Part shown: positions 6,392 through 14,245 of the stretch, one piece after another
Position numbering within the stretch: the stretch's first letter is position 1
Layout of the letters: each line of letters opens with the position of its first letter
Assembly (NCBI GenBank): GCA_964538625.1
Contig: CAZIGH010000019.1
Coordinates: forward strand, 1 to 64,000
Direction: 5' to 3'
Length of the DNA stretch: 64,000 bases
Source of the DNA: JAEUHM01 sp964538625
GTDB lineage: Bacteria > Verrucomicrobiota > Verrucomicrobiia > Verrucomicrobiales > Verrucomicrobiaceae
Notes under the pieces: generated by a model
What the model was told of the DNA's origin: nothing
What the model saw: only the letters and a program-made list of their open reading frames with translations
Database searches by the model: none
Position numbers and translations under genes: made by a program

Positions 6392-8266
6392 TCAATGATG
6401 CTGCTTGGCTTCAGCGACCACGGGGGCAGGAGCGGGGCTTCCTGCGGGAGGCTCCCAAGAGGGGACGAAATCCCGACCGCCGTTCGGCACAGCATACTCG
6501 TAAGGGCCGCGGTAAACAACTGGCTCGGTGGTGAAGTTGCCATGCGGGGGCGGTGTGGGAGTGGCCCATTCCAGGGTGGTGGCGTCCCAAGGATTGTCGT
6601 TGGTGACCTTCTTCCCGCCTTTGATGGAGATCCAGAGGTTGATGATGAAGGGGATTTGAGCGAGCGCCAGACCCCAAGCACCAAAGGAGATGAGTTCGTT
6701 GGACCAGAGCATGCCCTCTGTGGTCTGCTTGAAGGCACCGGCACCGCCGTCATACCAGCGACGGTGGAAGCCTGCCATACCCTGGAAGAGCATGGGGCCG
6801 AAGATGACATTCATGAAAAGGAGCGAAGGCCAGAAGTGGAGCTTGCCCAGCTTATCATTCATGAAGCGTCCAGTGATCTTGGGGAACCAATGATACACGC
6901 CTGCGAAGAGCGCAAAGATGGTGCCGGGTGCCACGACGTAATGGAAGTGGCCAATGACGTAGTAGGTGTCATGCAGGTGTAGGTCAATGAAGGCGAAGGC
7001 GAGCGGGAGGCCCGTCAGACCGCCGATGCCGAACATGGGAAGGAAGGCGGAGGCGAAGAGCATCTGCGCATTGAAGCGAATGGAGCCACCCCAGAGAGAG
7101 ATCATCAAGCAGGTCAGGAGGATGACACTAGGCACTGAGATAAGCACCGTGGTGATTTGGAAATAGGTGGATAGCATGGTGCCCATGCCGGTGAGATACA
7201 TGTGGTGTGCCCACACCAGGAAGCTGAGGAAGCCGAGGGTGAGCGAGGCATAGACCATCATTTTGTAACCCCAGAGCGGACGGCGGGCGTTGGCCGGGAT
7301 GACGTCAGACACGATGGCGAAGGCGGGCAGAATGAGCACATACACTTCCGGGTGTGCAAGGAACCAGAAGAGGTGCTGGTAAAGCAGAGGATTGCCACCA
7401 CCGGAGATATCGAAGTGTTTGGTGCCTTCCACAAGGCCGGTGGGCAGGAAGACGGAGGAACCGAAAATGCGGTCCACAACCTGAAGGATGGCGGCCACTT
7501 CGAGCGGGGGGAAGGCCAGCAAGAGGAGGAAGCTGGTGACGAGCATGGCCCAGCAGAAGAAGGGCAGGCGCATGAAGCTGAGCCCTTTTGCGCGGAGATT
7601 GATGAGTGTGGTGATGAAGTTCACCGAACCGAGGAGCGACGAGGAGATAACCAGCACCATGGCCAGCAACCACCAGGTTTGCCCCGTCATGAAGGTGTTT
7701 TTGACGATGAGATGCGTGGTGGTGGCGAGGGGGGAGTAGTTCGTCCATCCCGTCTGCGCGGCACCGGTGGGCAGGAAGAAGCTGCCCATCATCATGGCAC
7801 CACCGAGGAAAAACAGCCAGAAGGACCAGGCGTTGAGCTTGGGAAATGCCATGTCGATGGCACCGATCTGAAGGGGCATGACAAAGTTTCCGAAAGCGGC
7901 GAAGCCGAGCGGCACAATGCCCATGAACACCATGATGGTGCCGTGCATGGCTCCGAACATGTTGTAGAGTTCAGGCGTGACGATACCGCCGGGGGCGAAC
8001 TTCTCAATGAAGCCGTGGAAGAAGGGCAGGACCTGCAATGCCTGGAGACCGGGCATCGGTTCACCGGGATAGGCGATGGTCCAGCGCATGACCATCATGA
8101 GGAAGAAACCGAACAGGAGGAAAAGAAGGCCTGCGATGCCGTATTGAACACCGATCACCTTGTGGTCGGTGGAGAAGATGTATTTGTAAAGCCAGGAGGG
8201 CTCGTGGTGGTCGTGGGCGTGGTCTCCGGCGTGGGAGTGTTCGTGTGAGATGGCGGCTGCGCTCAT
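6392..8266 (-). CDS. ctaD: Cytochrome c oxidase subunit I (aa3-type)
   Basis: Catalytic subunit of the A-family heme-copper oxidase: reduces O2 to water and pumps protons. It is 624 residues with twelve helices and a His-rich N-terminus. Ligands are intact: H108 and H442 for low-spin heme a, H440 for heme a3, and H305 with H354/H355 for CuB. HPEVY (305-309) supplies the cross-linked Tyr and the Glu typical of A1 enzymes. The D-channel entry Asp is present in IGAIDMAFP. The K-channel does not match: where Paracoccus has VPTGIK this protein has VPSVIL, so the channel Lys is Leu383. The alignment through WGGSIRF has no gap. The gene is separated from the upstream cytochrome c by 54 bases and belongs to the same operon. 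Confidence 0.97.
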   Translation of the reverse strand: MSAAAISHEHSHAGDHAHDHHEPSWLYKYIFSTDHKVIGVQYGIAGLLFLLFGFFLMMVMRWTIAYPGEPMPGLQALQVLPFFHGFIEKFAPGGIVTPELYNMFGAMHGTIMVFMGIVPLGFAAFGNFVMPLQIGAIDMAFPKLNAWSFWLFFLGGAMMMGSFFLPTGAAQTGWTNYSPLATTTHLIVKNTFMTGQTWWLLAMVLVISSSLLGSVNFITTLINLRAKGLSFMRLPFFCWAMLVTSFLLLLAFPPLEVAAILQVVDRIFGSSVFLPTGLVEGTKHFDISGGGNPLLYQHLFWFLAHPEVYVLILPAFAIVSDVIPANARRPLWGYKMMVYASLTLGFLSFLVWAHHMYLTGMGTMLSTYFQITTVLISVPSVILLTCLMISLWGGSIRFNAQMLFASAFLPMFGIGGLTGLPLAFAFIDLHLHDTYYVIGHFHYVVAPGTIFALFAGVYHWFPKITGRFMNDKLGKLHFWPSLLFMNVIFGPMLFQGMAGFHRRWYDGGAGAFKQTTEGMLWSNELISFGAWGLALAQIPFIINLWISIKGGKKVTNDNPWDATTLEWATPTPPPHGNFTTEPVVYRGPYEYAVPNGGRDFVPSWEPPAGSPAPAPVVAEAKQHH

Positions 8267-8320
8267 GGCGTTGGGTTACGGTTTAGGTTGGCGCGCGGAC
8301 TGTGCGTGGATTGAGAAAGT

Positions 8321-9001
8321 TTAGTTGGCTGGTGCTCCAGGTGCATCAGCGGTGGCGAACTCCTTCAGCTCGGCTTCGGTCCACTGGGAGGTGCGTGATT
8401 TGGTTGCCTCGCGGACAGCAGCTACCTGCTCTTTCGTGACGAGGGGTGCCTGGTTGCCCCAGGAGTTGCGGACGTAGGTCAGTGCGTTGGCGATGTCGTC
8501 ATCGCTCATGGTGGCTCCCCAGCCGGGCATGTTGGCGGGGGTGACAAAGGGTTTACCATTGACATTAATGGGGCCAGTGAGGCCGTGGAGCACAACGCGG
8601 ATGAGGCGCTCGGTGCCGCCAGTGACCCAGTCCGAACCAGCGAGCGGCGGGTTGACCCCGGGCAGTCCTAGGCCAGTGGGCATGTGGCAGCCGTTGCAGG
8701 TGCCGTAGGCGGTGAGGCCTTTTTTCATGGCCAACTCAAGCGGTGTGAGGTTGGCATTGGGGTCGGTACCGGTGGTGCGAGGGTCCACGGCTGCCATGTA
8801 AGCTGGTTTGCTCTCCATGCCGTAGCCGTTGAAGGTGCCAAGCTGGCCGCCCGCGATGACGGCAACGATAAATCCGAGGAAAATGACCCACATGGGTGCT
8901 GGCTCTGAGCCAGCGGGCAGGTCCGCCTTCTCACGCTTCACAGCAGTGTGTAGGCGATCGATGTCGGTGGAATCTGGATGGTTTTGATCGGGGGCGCTCA
9001 T
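8321..9001 (-). CDS. Membrane-anchored class I cytochrome c
   Basis: A 226-residue protein with a cytoplasmic N-terminus, one transmembrane helix (about 37-56, MWVIFLGFIVAVIAG) and a periplasmic cytochrome c domain. The CNGCH heme site is at 102-106 and the likely Met ligand is in PANMPGWG. A soluble Lys/Glu-rich tail follows. Its place between the CcoO-like protein and ctaD suggests that it delivers electrons to the CuA site of CtaC or replaces the fused cytochrome c of caa3 oxidases. CcoP-type diheme architecture is excluded because only one CxxCH is present. Confidence 0.88.
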   Translation of the reverse strand: MSAPDQNHPDSTDIDRLHTAVKREKADLPAGSEPAPMWVIFLGFIVAVIAGGQLGTFNGYGMESKPAYMAAVDPRTTGTDPNANLTPLELAMKKGLTAYGTCNGCHMPTGLGLPGVNPPLAGSDWVTGGTERLIRVVLHGLTGPINVNGKPFVTPANMPGWGATMSDDDIANALTYVRNSWGNQAPLVTKEQVAAVREATKSRTSQWTEAELKEFATADAPGAPAN

Positions 9002-9019
9002 GGCGGGGCAGGAGTCAGT

Positions 9020-9709
9020 TTATTTCTTGGCCGCGGCGACTGCGGGCCGTGATCCGGGAAGTGGGGCGTCTTTCTTGAGCGAAAGGATGTAATCGGCAAG
9101 AAGCTCTGCCTCAGCGGTGGGCACGACTTCATAGTCCTTGCCCGGATCTGCCTTGGTGCCGCGCAGTGGCAGCGCCTTCTCGGAAGGCTGGCCCTGAACT
9201 TTGCGCACGGTGTAGAGGTGCTTGTAGTTTGGAGCGGTGGACCAGTTGTTGCGCACCTTGGGAGCGTAGAGGTGCATGTGGATGTCTGTGCGATTGGGGA
9301 AACGATAACCGGCATTGGCGAGGTCCGGACCGTTGCGCTGCACGCCTAGGAACGCATGGGGCTCACCGAAGAAGTCACGCAGCACGGTGGCACGTGTGGG
9401 CTCGGGACCCTTGCCTTCCATCTGGTTGAGACCGGATCCTTTTCTCCAGCCATCCAGCGCCATCTGGGGCGGACGGATGACTTGGGTGTGGCACTGCACG
9501 CAGCCCTCGCGACGATAGATGGCCTGGCCGCTGAGATTGGCCACGGTGAGGGGAAAGCTGTAGGCGCTGTCGAGTTCATCGCCCTTTTCCTTGTCATAAG
9601 GAATGGGGGCGAGGGATTGATAACTGATGGCCGGCCAGACGATGAGCAGCAGCCAGGGTGCTGCGAAGGTGGCGGCGATAGTGAGGACCAGTTTGCGGAA
9701 GTCTGTCAT
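9020..9709 (-). CDS. CcoO-like monoheme cytochrome c
   Basis: A 229-residue protein resembling subunit II of cbb3 oxidases (FixO/CcoO). It has one N-terminal transmembrane helix (about 9-29) and then the family signature GREGCVQCH-type site (RREGCVQCHTQVIRP, heme at 70-74). Further CcoO-like motifs are GPDLANAGYRF and a distal Met region (DIHMHLYAPKVR). In cbb3 oxidases it feeds electrons to CcoN. Here its partner is a CcoN-like protein without a catalytic site, so its electrons more likely go to the aa3 oxidase or it links complex III to it. It starts 6 bases after the CcoN-like stop. Confidence 0.85.
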   Translation of the reverse strand: MTDFRKLVLTIAATFAAPWLLLIVWPAISYQSLAPIPYDKEKGDELDSAYSFPLTVANLSGQAIYRREGCVQCHTQVIRPPQMALDGWRKGSGLNQMEGKGPEPTRATVLRDFFGEPHAFLGVQRNGPDLANAGYRFPNRTDIHMHLYAPKVRNNWSTAPNYKHLYTVRKVQGQPSEKALPLRGTKADPGKDYEVVPTAEAELLADYILSLKKDAPLPGSRPAVAAAKK

Positions 9710-9715
9710 GTCGGG

Positions 9716-11203
9716 TTAAGCCTTGGCTCCCTCCGTGAGCGGAAGTTCGGTTTCGTGCTCGTCATGGGCGAGGAGGGTTGGTGCCGAGCTGCGGCGGCCA
9801 AGACCTGCGACCATGAGAAGAAGGTGAATGAGGAACCAGAAGTTGGACCAGAGAATGAGGAGCCAGGCGAGTGCACGCGCTGCCATGTAGGGCTGAGCGT
9901 TGAGCGCGGGACCGACGAAAGTCCAGTCCCACTTGTCAGCGTCGTTCAGGCTTGATCCCTGCTGCACCCCACCTACGAGGGAGGTAACAACGATGGTGGC
10001 GATGCCATAGACGGAGAACCAGAAGTGGTTGCGGATGAGCCGAACGCTCAACCATTCACAGCCGGAAAGTCGGGGCACGATGTAATAGATGGCTCCGAAG
10101 ATGCACATGCTGAAGAAGCCATACACGGCTACGATCTGATAGCCGTACCACGCGTGGGTGAACTGAAGGTTCGCTCCGGTGAAGACCGCTGAAATGAGGG
10201 CCAACACGATGCCTGAAATGGGGTAGAAAAGAGCGCCGAAGAAGGTGAAGCGCAGTGTGGGGCTGGTGGCGACGAGCTTGTGACTGCCGAGAGTAGTAAG
10301 GTGGTGGTTGATGCCGACGACACCGACGGGGATCAAGAGTAGCACGCCCACCATGGCTCCGACGCCTGGCATCCAAGCTGGGAGAGGCCCGCCGAGATAG
10401 CGCTGCATGCCTGTCCAGCCCGCAAGAACGGCGAGGACCCAGAAACCCATTTGTGCGAGCTGGGCGCTATGGACGGGCTGGCCGGTGATCTTGGGGATGA
10501 AGTAGTAGGCGCAGCCGACGCCAATCGGGACGAAGAAGAGCAGGATGATGCCGTGCACATACCAAGCGCTAATGCCTGCGCCGAGGGCTCCGAGTTCGAG
10601 GTTGCCGCCCAACAGAACAATGGCTGTCCAAACGATCCATACGACCCAAAGACAGGCTCCAACGAGGTACCAAGTGGTGACCATGAAGCCCTCGGTGCGC
10701 TGAGGTTTGGCTGCCATGGAGAGTATGCGCCAGGCATAGACGAGAAGGATGATGCCGAGGACCACCCAGACGGCCTTGGGCATTTCCAGCCACTCGATGG
10801 AGGTCTGGCTGCCGCCGAGGATGCCGACGATGCCGACGGTAACCGCGATGTTCCAGAGAACGCCGAGGGCGATGAGGGTGCCCTGCCCTCCTTTGAGCTC
10901 ATTGGCCGTGCGGCGGGCCATGAGCCAAAGCGCTGCACCGAGACCTGCGGGAATGCCCCAACCGTAAACGAGGGCAGCGAGATGTGCCGGCTGGAGGCGT
11001 CCATAGGTAAGCCAAGCGCAATCCCCGAGGAAGTCGGGCTTCAGCATCTTGGCCGCCGCTACAAAACCCATGAGGGTGGAGGCCATGAGCCAAAAGGCGG
11101 CGTTGGTGAAGAGAAACAACACCGGCCCCTTCACCGAGCGGTCAATGGCGGCGCGGCGGAGGTTTTCGGCGTTGGGTTCGGCGTTGGGAGCCTCGTTCTG
11201 CAT
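9716..11203 (-). CDS. CcoN-like membrane protein lacking the oxidase active site
   Basis: A 495-residue polytopic protein that aligns along its length with CcoN, the catalytic subunit of cbb3 oxidases. It retains H74 in GRLQPAHLAALVYGW (a low-spin heme b ligand in CcoN) and H217 in WYVHGIILLFF (a CuB ligand). The HH pair of the next helix is Q267-R268 (GMQRYLGGPLPAW against GPHHLHYTALPDW), which also removes the tyrosine of that helix. The HVH motif carrying the b3 and b ligands is Y355-Q356-I357 (WYGYQIVAVYG). CuB and heme b3 therefore cannot be bound in the normal way and heme b lacks one ligand. The frame is intact and the helices are conserved, so it is probably a structural or scaffolding subunit linking complex III, cytochrome c and the aa3 oxidase. 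Oxygen reduction by this subunit is unlikely. Confidence 0.85.
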   Translation of the reverse strand: MQNEAPNAEPNAENLRRAAIDRSVKGPVLFLFTNAAFWLMASTLMGFVAAAKMLKPDFLGDCAWLTYGRLQPAHLAALVYGWGIPAGLGAALWLMARRTANELKGGQGTLIALGVLWNIAVTVGIVGILGGSQTSIEWLEMPKAVWVVLGIILLVYAWRILSMAAKPQRTEGFMVTTWYLVGACLWVVWIVWTAIVLLGGNLELGALGAGISAWYVHGIILLFFVPIGVGCAYYFIPKITGQPVHSAQLAQMGFWVLAVLAGWTGMQRYLGGPLPAWMPGVGAMVGVLLLIPVGVVGINHHLTTLGSHKLVATSPTLRFTFFGALFYPISGIVLALISAVFTGANLQFTHAWYGYQIVAVYGFFSMCIFGAIYYIVPRLSGCEWLSVRLIRNHFWFSVYGIATIVVTSLVGGVQQGSSLNDADKWDWTFVGPALNAQPYMAARALAWLLILWSNFWFLIHLLLMVAGLGRRSSAPTLLAHDEHETELPLTEGAKA

Positions 11204-11221
11204 AAAGGATGGGCGGGCGAA

Positions 11222-11602
11222 CTAGTTGCTGGCTGGGGGAGGTGTGGCGGGAGCCGGTGCAGGTGCGGCAGCCGGTGCGGCCGGGGCTTGCTGGAGCTGG
11301 GTGGGTGAACCGGGTACGACGACAGTGCTCGCGGCAGCCGGAGGGAGAGCCTTGAGGGCCTCCACGCCCTTGGCCAGTTTCTCCGCACTCTTGCCTACGG
11401 CGAGACCCATTTTCTCGAGGTTCTCAGCGTGGAGTGCCTTGATCTCGGCGGCAGCCGCGGCACGCTCCTGATCCCGAGGGTTGGGGCGCTCTCCGCCGAG
11501 GCGCGTGAGCAGGCTGGCGCCCACGGCGAAGCCGAGAAAGGCGACCAGGAACCAGAAGAATCCGGGGGCTGGTTTTTTGGGGCTGGAAGTGGAGTCGGAC
11601 AT
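11222..11602 (-). CDS. Small membrane-anchored Ala/Pro-rich protein
   Basis: A 126-residue protein with one transmembrane helix (about 15-34, FFWFLVAFLGFAVGASLL). A likely coiled-coil segment rich in Ala, Glu and Lys follows (about 44-86), then a disordered Ala/Pro-rich tail. It sits between actF and the CcoN-like gene with 18-base gaps on both sides, so it is co-transcribed with the respiratory genes. No family is recognised; a linker or assembly role is inferred from position. Confidence 0.7.
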   Translation of the reverse strand: MSDSTSSPKKPAPGFFWFLVAFLGFAVGASLLTRLGGERPNPRDQERAAAAAEIKALHAENLEKMGLAVGKSAEKLAKGVEALKALPPAAASTVVVPGSPTQLQQAPAAPAAAPAPAPATPPPASN

Positions 11603-11620
11603 GATGACGATCAGAGGCGC

Positions 11621-12913
11621 TTAGTTGCGGACGTTGGCGGACTCGAGCAAGCGAGGGTCGCGCCAGGCATAGAGGCTGCTCTTGCCAAGATTGCGGAAGT
11701 AGAGGTAGCCGAGGAGGCCGAGCACGCCAACGACGGCGAGCACATCACCTACCCAAGCGCCGGGCAAGATGACGCCCTTACCCAAGGAGGGTCCGCGCTC
11801 GGGGATGATGTTCCAGTAGATGTCCACGAAGTGCATGAGCAGCACCCAAACGGCGACGGCACAGATGGCGACGGGGTTCTTTTTTCTCGGCTGCGAGAGC
11901 AGGGCGAGGAAGGGAGCGACGAAGTGGCCGATGACGATGAAGATGCTCACGTCGCGCCAGCCCTCGGTGTTGCGCACGAGATAGAAGCGAGTCTCTTCAG
12001 GGATGTTTGCATACCAGATGAGGAAATACTGGCTGAAGGCGATGTAGGCCCAGAACACGGTGAAGGCGAAGAGCAACTTGCCCATGAGATGGTAGTGCTG
12101 CTCGGTGACCACTTTCTGGAGGTAGCCTAGATTGCGGAGATAGGTCACGATGAGGATCATGATGGCCATGGAAGACCAAGCACAGCCCGCAAAGTGATAC
12201 ACACCCCACATGGTGGAGAACCAGAGGTAATCCAGTGACATGATCCAGTCCACGGCCGCAAAGGTAACGGTGAGGGCGAAGAAGAGCAGCCAGCGGCAGG
12301 AGAACTCTCGAGCCTTGATGGTGTGCATGACCTCGCCATCCTGTTCCTGTTTGAGGAAGTAGCCGCGCAGGCTTTTGGCGATATACCAGAGGATGGCGAA
12401 GTAGGCGACGAACCGAATGCTCCAGAAGGTGATGTTCAAGTAACCGTACTTGCTGGCCAGTGGGTGGAGGTGATGGTTGGTTTCCGCCGCGTGATGCAGG
12501 GCTTCGTAACCGGGATGCGCTTTCTGGTGGCCGATCCATTCCCACAGGGTGTCCTGAAGGGGTGAGGGGAAAACCAGAGGCAGAGCTAGGATGCCGAGGG
12601 GAAAGGCCAGGATGCCGATATTCTCAAACAGGCGGCGGATGCTGACGCCCCATCCCGAGTTGGAGGCATTGTGAAGCATGATCCAGAACACGGAACCCGC
12701 CACAAAGGTGAAGCCGAGGAAGATGGCATACAACCAAGAGTAGGCGAAGCCCGCCTTCTGTGTGGCATCGCCTACAAAGAAATAGACCAGCGAGCCGCCG
12801 AGGCCGACGACCGCCATGGCCAGCAAGATGGTGATAAGCTTGGATGCCTTGGCCGGCTCGAAAACTTCGCCGCCCTTTGGCAGGTCTTTGAAACTGACGT
12901 GGTGATGACTCAT
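11621..12913 (-). CDS. actF: Alternative complex III subunit ActF
   Basis: A 430-residue membrane protein with about ten helices, homologous to ActC and NrfD-type quinol-interacting subunits but shorter. It forms one of the two large membrane subunits of alternative complex III. Its N-terminus is cytoplasmic and histidine-containing (MSHHHVSF). Recognisable segments include GSVFWIMLHNASNSGWGVSIRR and WIMSLDYLWFSTMWGVYHFAG. Position directly after actE, with 21 bases between, matches the canonical actABCDEF order. Confidence 0.9.
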   Translation of the reverse strand: MSHHHVSFKDLPKGGEVFEPAKASKLITILLAMAVVGLGGSLVYFFVGDATQKAGFAYSWLYAIFLGFTFVAGSVFWIMLHNASNSGWGVSIRRLFENIGILAFPLGILALPLVFPSPLQDTLWEWIGHQKAHPGYEALHHAAETNHHLHPLASKYGYLNITFWSIRFVAYFAILWYIAKSLRGYFLKQEQDGEVMHTIKAREFSCRWLLFFALTVTFAAVDWIMSLDYLWFSTMWGVYHFAGCAWSSMAIMILIVTYLRNLGYLQKVVTEQHYHLMGKLLFAFTVFWAYIAFSQYFLIWYANIPEETRFYLVRNTEGWRDVSIFIVIGHFVAPFLALLSQPRKKNPVAICAVAVWVLLMHFVDIYWNIIPERGPSLGKGVILPGAWVGDVLAVVGVLGLLGYLYFRNLGKSSLYAWRDPRLLESANVRN

Positions 12914-12934
12914 GCCTTGAAAAACTTGCTGCGG

Positions 12935-13588
12935 TTACTGCACGCCCGCCTCCTTGCCGGCTTGCTGAAGGACGCGGATGTAGGCCACGATGGCCCAGCG
13001 GTCGCGCACAGGGATGGTGCCGCCAAGCGGCCCCATGAGCCCTTTCCCATGTGTGATGACATCGAAAATGGCACCCGTGGTGCGGTAGGCACCCGCATTG
13101 GCCGGATCCAACGCGCCGGGTTGCTGGAAGCTGTAAGCGGCGAGGATTCCAAACTTGCTGGTGGTGCCTTTTCCGTTGCCGGATAAGCCGTGGCAGGCGG
13201 AGCAGTAGATATTGAAGCGCTGCTGGCCGCGCTCGAGGAGCTTCTGGTCGATGACCAGCTCTTTGGGGAAGCCGTCACCATAGTAGTCGCCAAAACGCCC
13301 TGTGGTGTAGAAGTCCACGCCGTTGGAGAAGCCGAAGGCGGGCGGTGGGGTTTCGGCTGCGGTTTTGGTGGGGAAGTCGTATCCGATGGGGACGGTTTTC
13401 TCTACGGGTTTGCGGCTGCCTGAGCCATCGGCGAAGAAGGTGCTGGCCACTTGGTACTTCACCTTGGCCTGGTGGTCCATGTCAGGGAAGATTTCGATGG
13501 GTGAGTTTTGGGTCTTGTCACCACGGAAGCCCGCCGCACTCACGATGAGGACGGCGATGATGAAGTAACTGAGAAAGAAGTATTTCAT
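12935..13588 (-). CDS. actE: Alternative complex III monoheme cytochrome c ActE
   Basis: A 217-residue protein with an N-terminal hydrophobic segment (about 3-20) that is a signal or anchor. The typical ActE stretch with FPDMDHQAKVKYQ follows, then a class I cytochrome c fold with CSACH at 129-133 and a glycine-rich LSGNGKG loop. In the complex it takes electrons from ActB/ActA and passes them to an external acceptor. It follows actD by 33 bases. Confidence 0.92.
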   Translation of the reverse strand: MKYFFLSYFIIAVLIVSAAGFRGDKTQNSPIEIFPDMDHQAKVKYQVASTFFADGSGSRKPVEKTVPIGYDFPTKTAAETPPPAFGFSNGVDFYTTGRFGDYYGDGFPKELVIDQKLLERGQQRFNIYCSACHGLSGNGKGTTSKFGILAAYSFQQPGALDPANAGAYRTTGAIFDVITHGKGLMGPLGGTIPVRDRWAIVAYIRVLQQAGKEAGVQ

Positions 13589-13621
13589 GGCGATGGGAGG
13601 AGGCTTCGGTGCGGGCAGCGG

Positions 13622-14227
13622 CTAGATTTCGTCCTCCACGAGTTCAATGTTTTTGGCACCGATTTTTTCGAGGAAGGCCTTGGTGCCTTCCTGGGCGAAC
13701 TTGGGATCGCGCGCTTCGATGCAGACCAGGAATCCGTCGTCAGAGAACTTTGCGAACTTTTTGCTGGTGAAAAGGGGGTGGTTGAGGCGGGGAAGCCCCA
13801 TGAGTCCGAGCAGGCCAAACAGCACGGTGAAGGCGCTGAAGAGGATGGTGAGCTCAAACATGACCGGGAAGAAGGCGGGCAGTGTCCAGATGCCGGTGGG
13901 CTTGGCCTGCACGACGGTGGGATAGGTTTCCACGAGCTTCTGAAGGAAGCCCATGCCCATCTGGTCGGCCCAGAAATTGGTCTGGGTGATGGTCTGGAGG
14001 GTGAAAGCGGTGCAGAGGCCGAGGAAGCCACCGCAGAAGACGAGGTAGGGAAGGCGGCTACGCTTCACGCCCATGGCGTCATCTAGTCCGTGGACGGGGA
14101 AGGGTGTGTGGCAGTCCCAGCGCTGGTAGCCTGCGTCACGCACCTGCTCGGCGGCGCGGTAGAGGTCCTGGGCGTTGTCAAACTCCGCCAGGTAGCCGTG
14201 AACTCGTTTGAGGTTGGTGCTGCTCAT
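13622..14227 (-). CDS. actD: Alternative complex III subunit ActD (DUF3341)
   Basis: A 201-residue protein. It has an N-terminal cytoplasmic domain with HGYLAEFDNAQDLYRAAEQVRDAGY and DCHTPFPVHGLDDAMG, two transmembrane helices (about 60-80 and 119-140) and a C-terminal soluble tail. This is the DUF3341/ActD pattern. It has no redox site and helps hold the cytoplasmic side of the complex. It lies 18 bases after actC. Confidence 0.92.
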   Translation of the reverse strand: MSSTNLKRVHGYLAEFDNAQDLYRAAEQVRDAGYQRWDCHTPFPVHGLDDAMGVKRSRLPYLVFCGGFLGLCTAFTLQTITQTNFWADQMGMGFLQKLVETYPTVVQAKPTGIWTLPAFFPVMFELTILFSAFTVLFGLLGLMGLPRLNHPLFTSKKFAKFSDDGFLVCIEARDPKFAQEGTKAFLEKIGAKNIELVEDEI

Positions 14228-14245
14228 GGGGTGCTCTCGAAAAGG

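Noticed and set aside
8321..11203. A functional cbb3 oxidase
   Set aside because: The CcoN-like protein lacks the catalytic ligands and there is no diheme CcoP; only one heme site is present in the cytochrome at 8321-9001.
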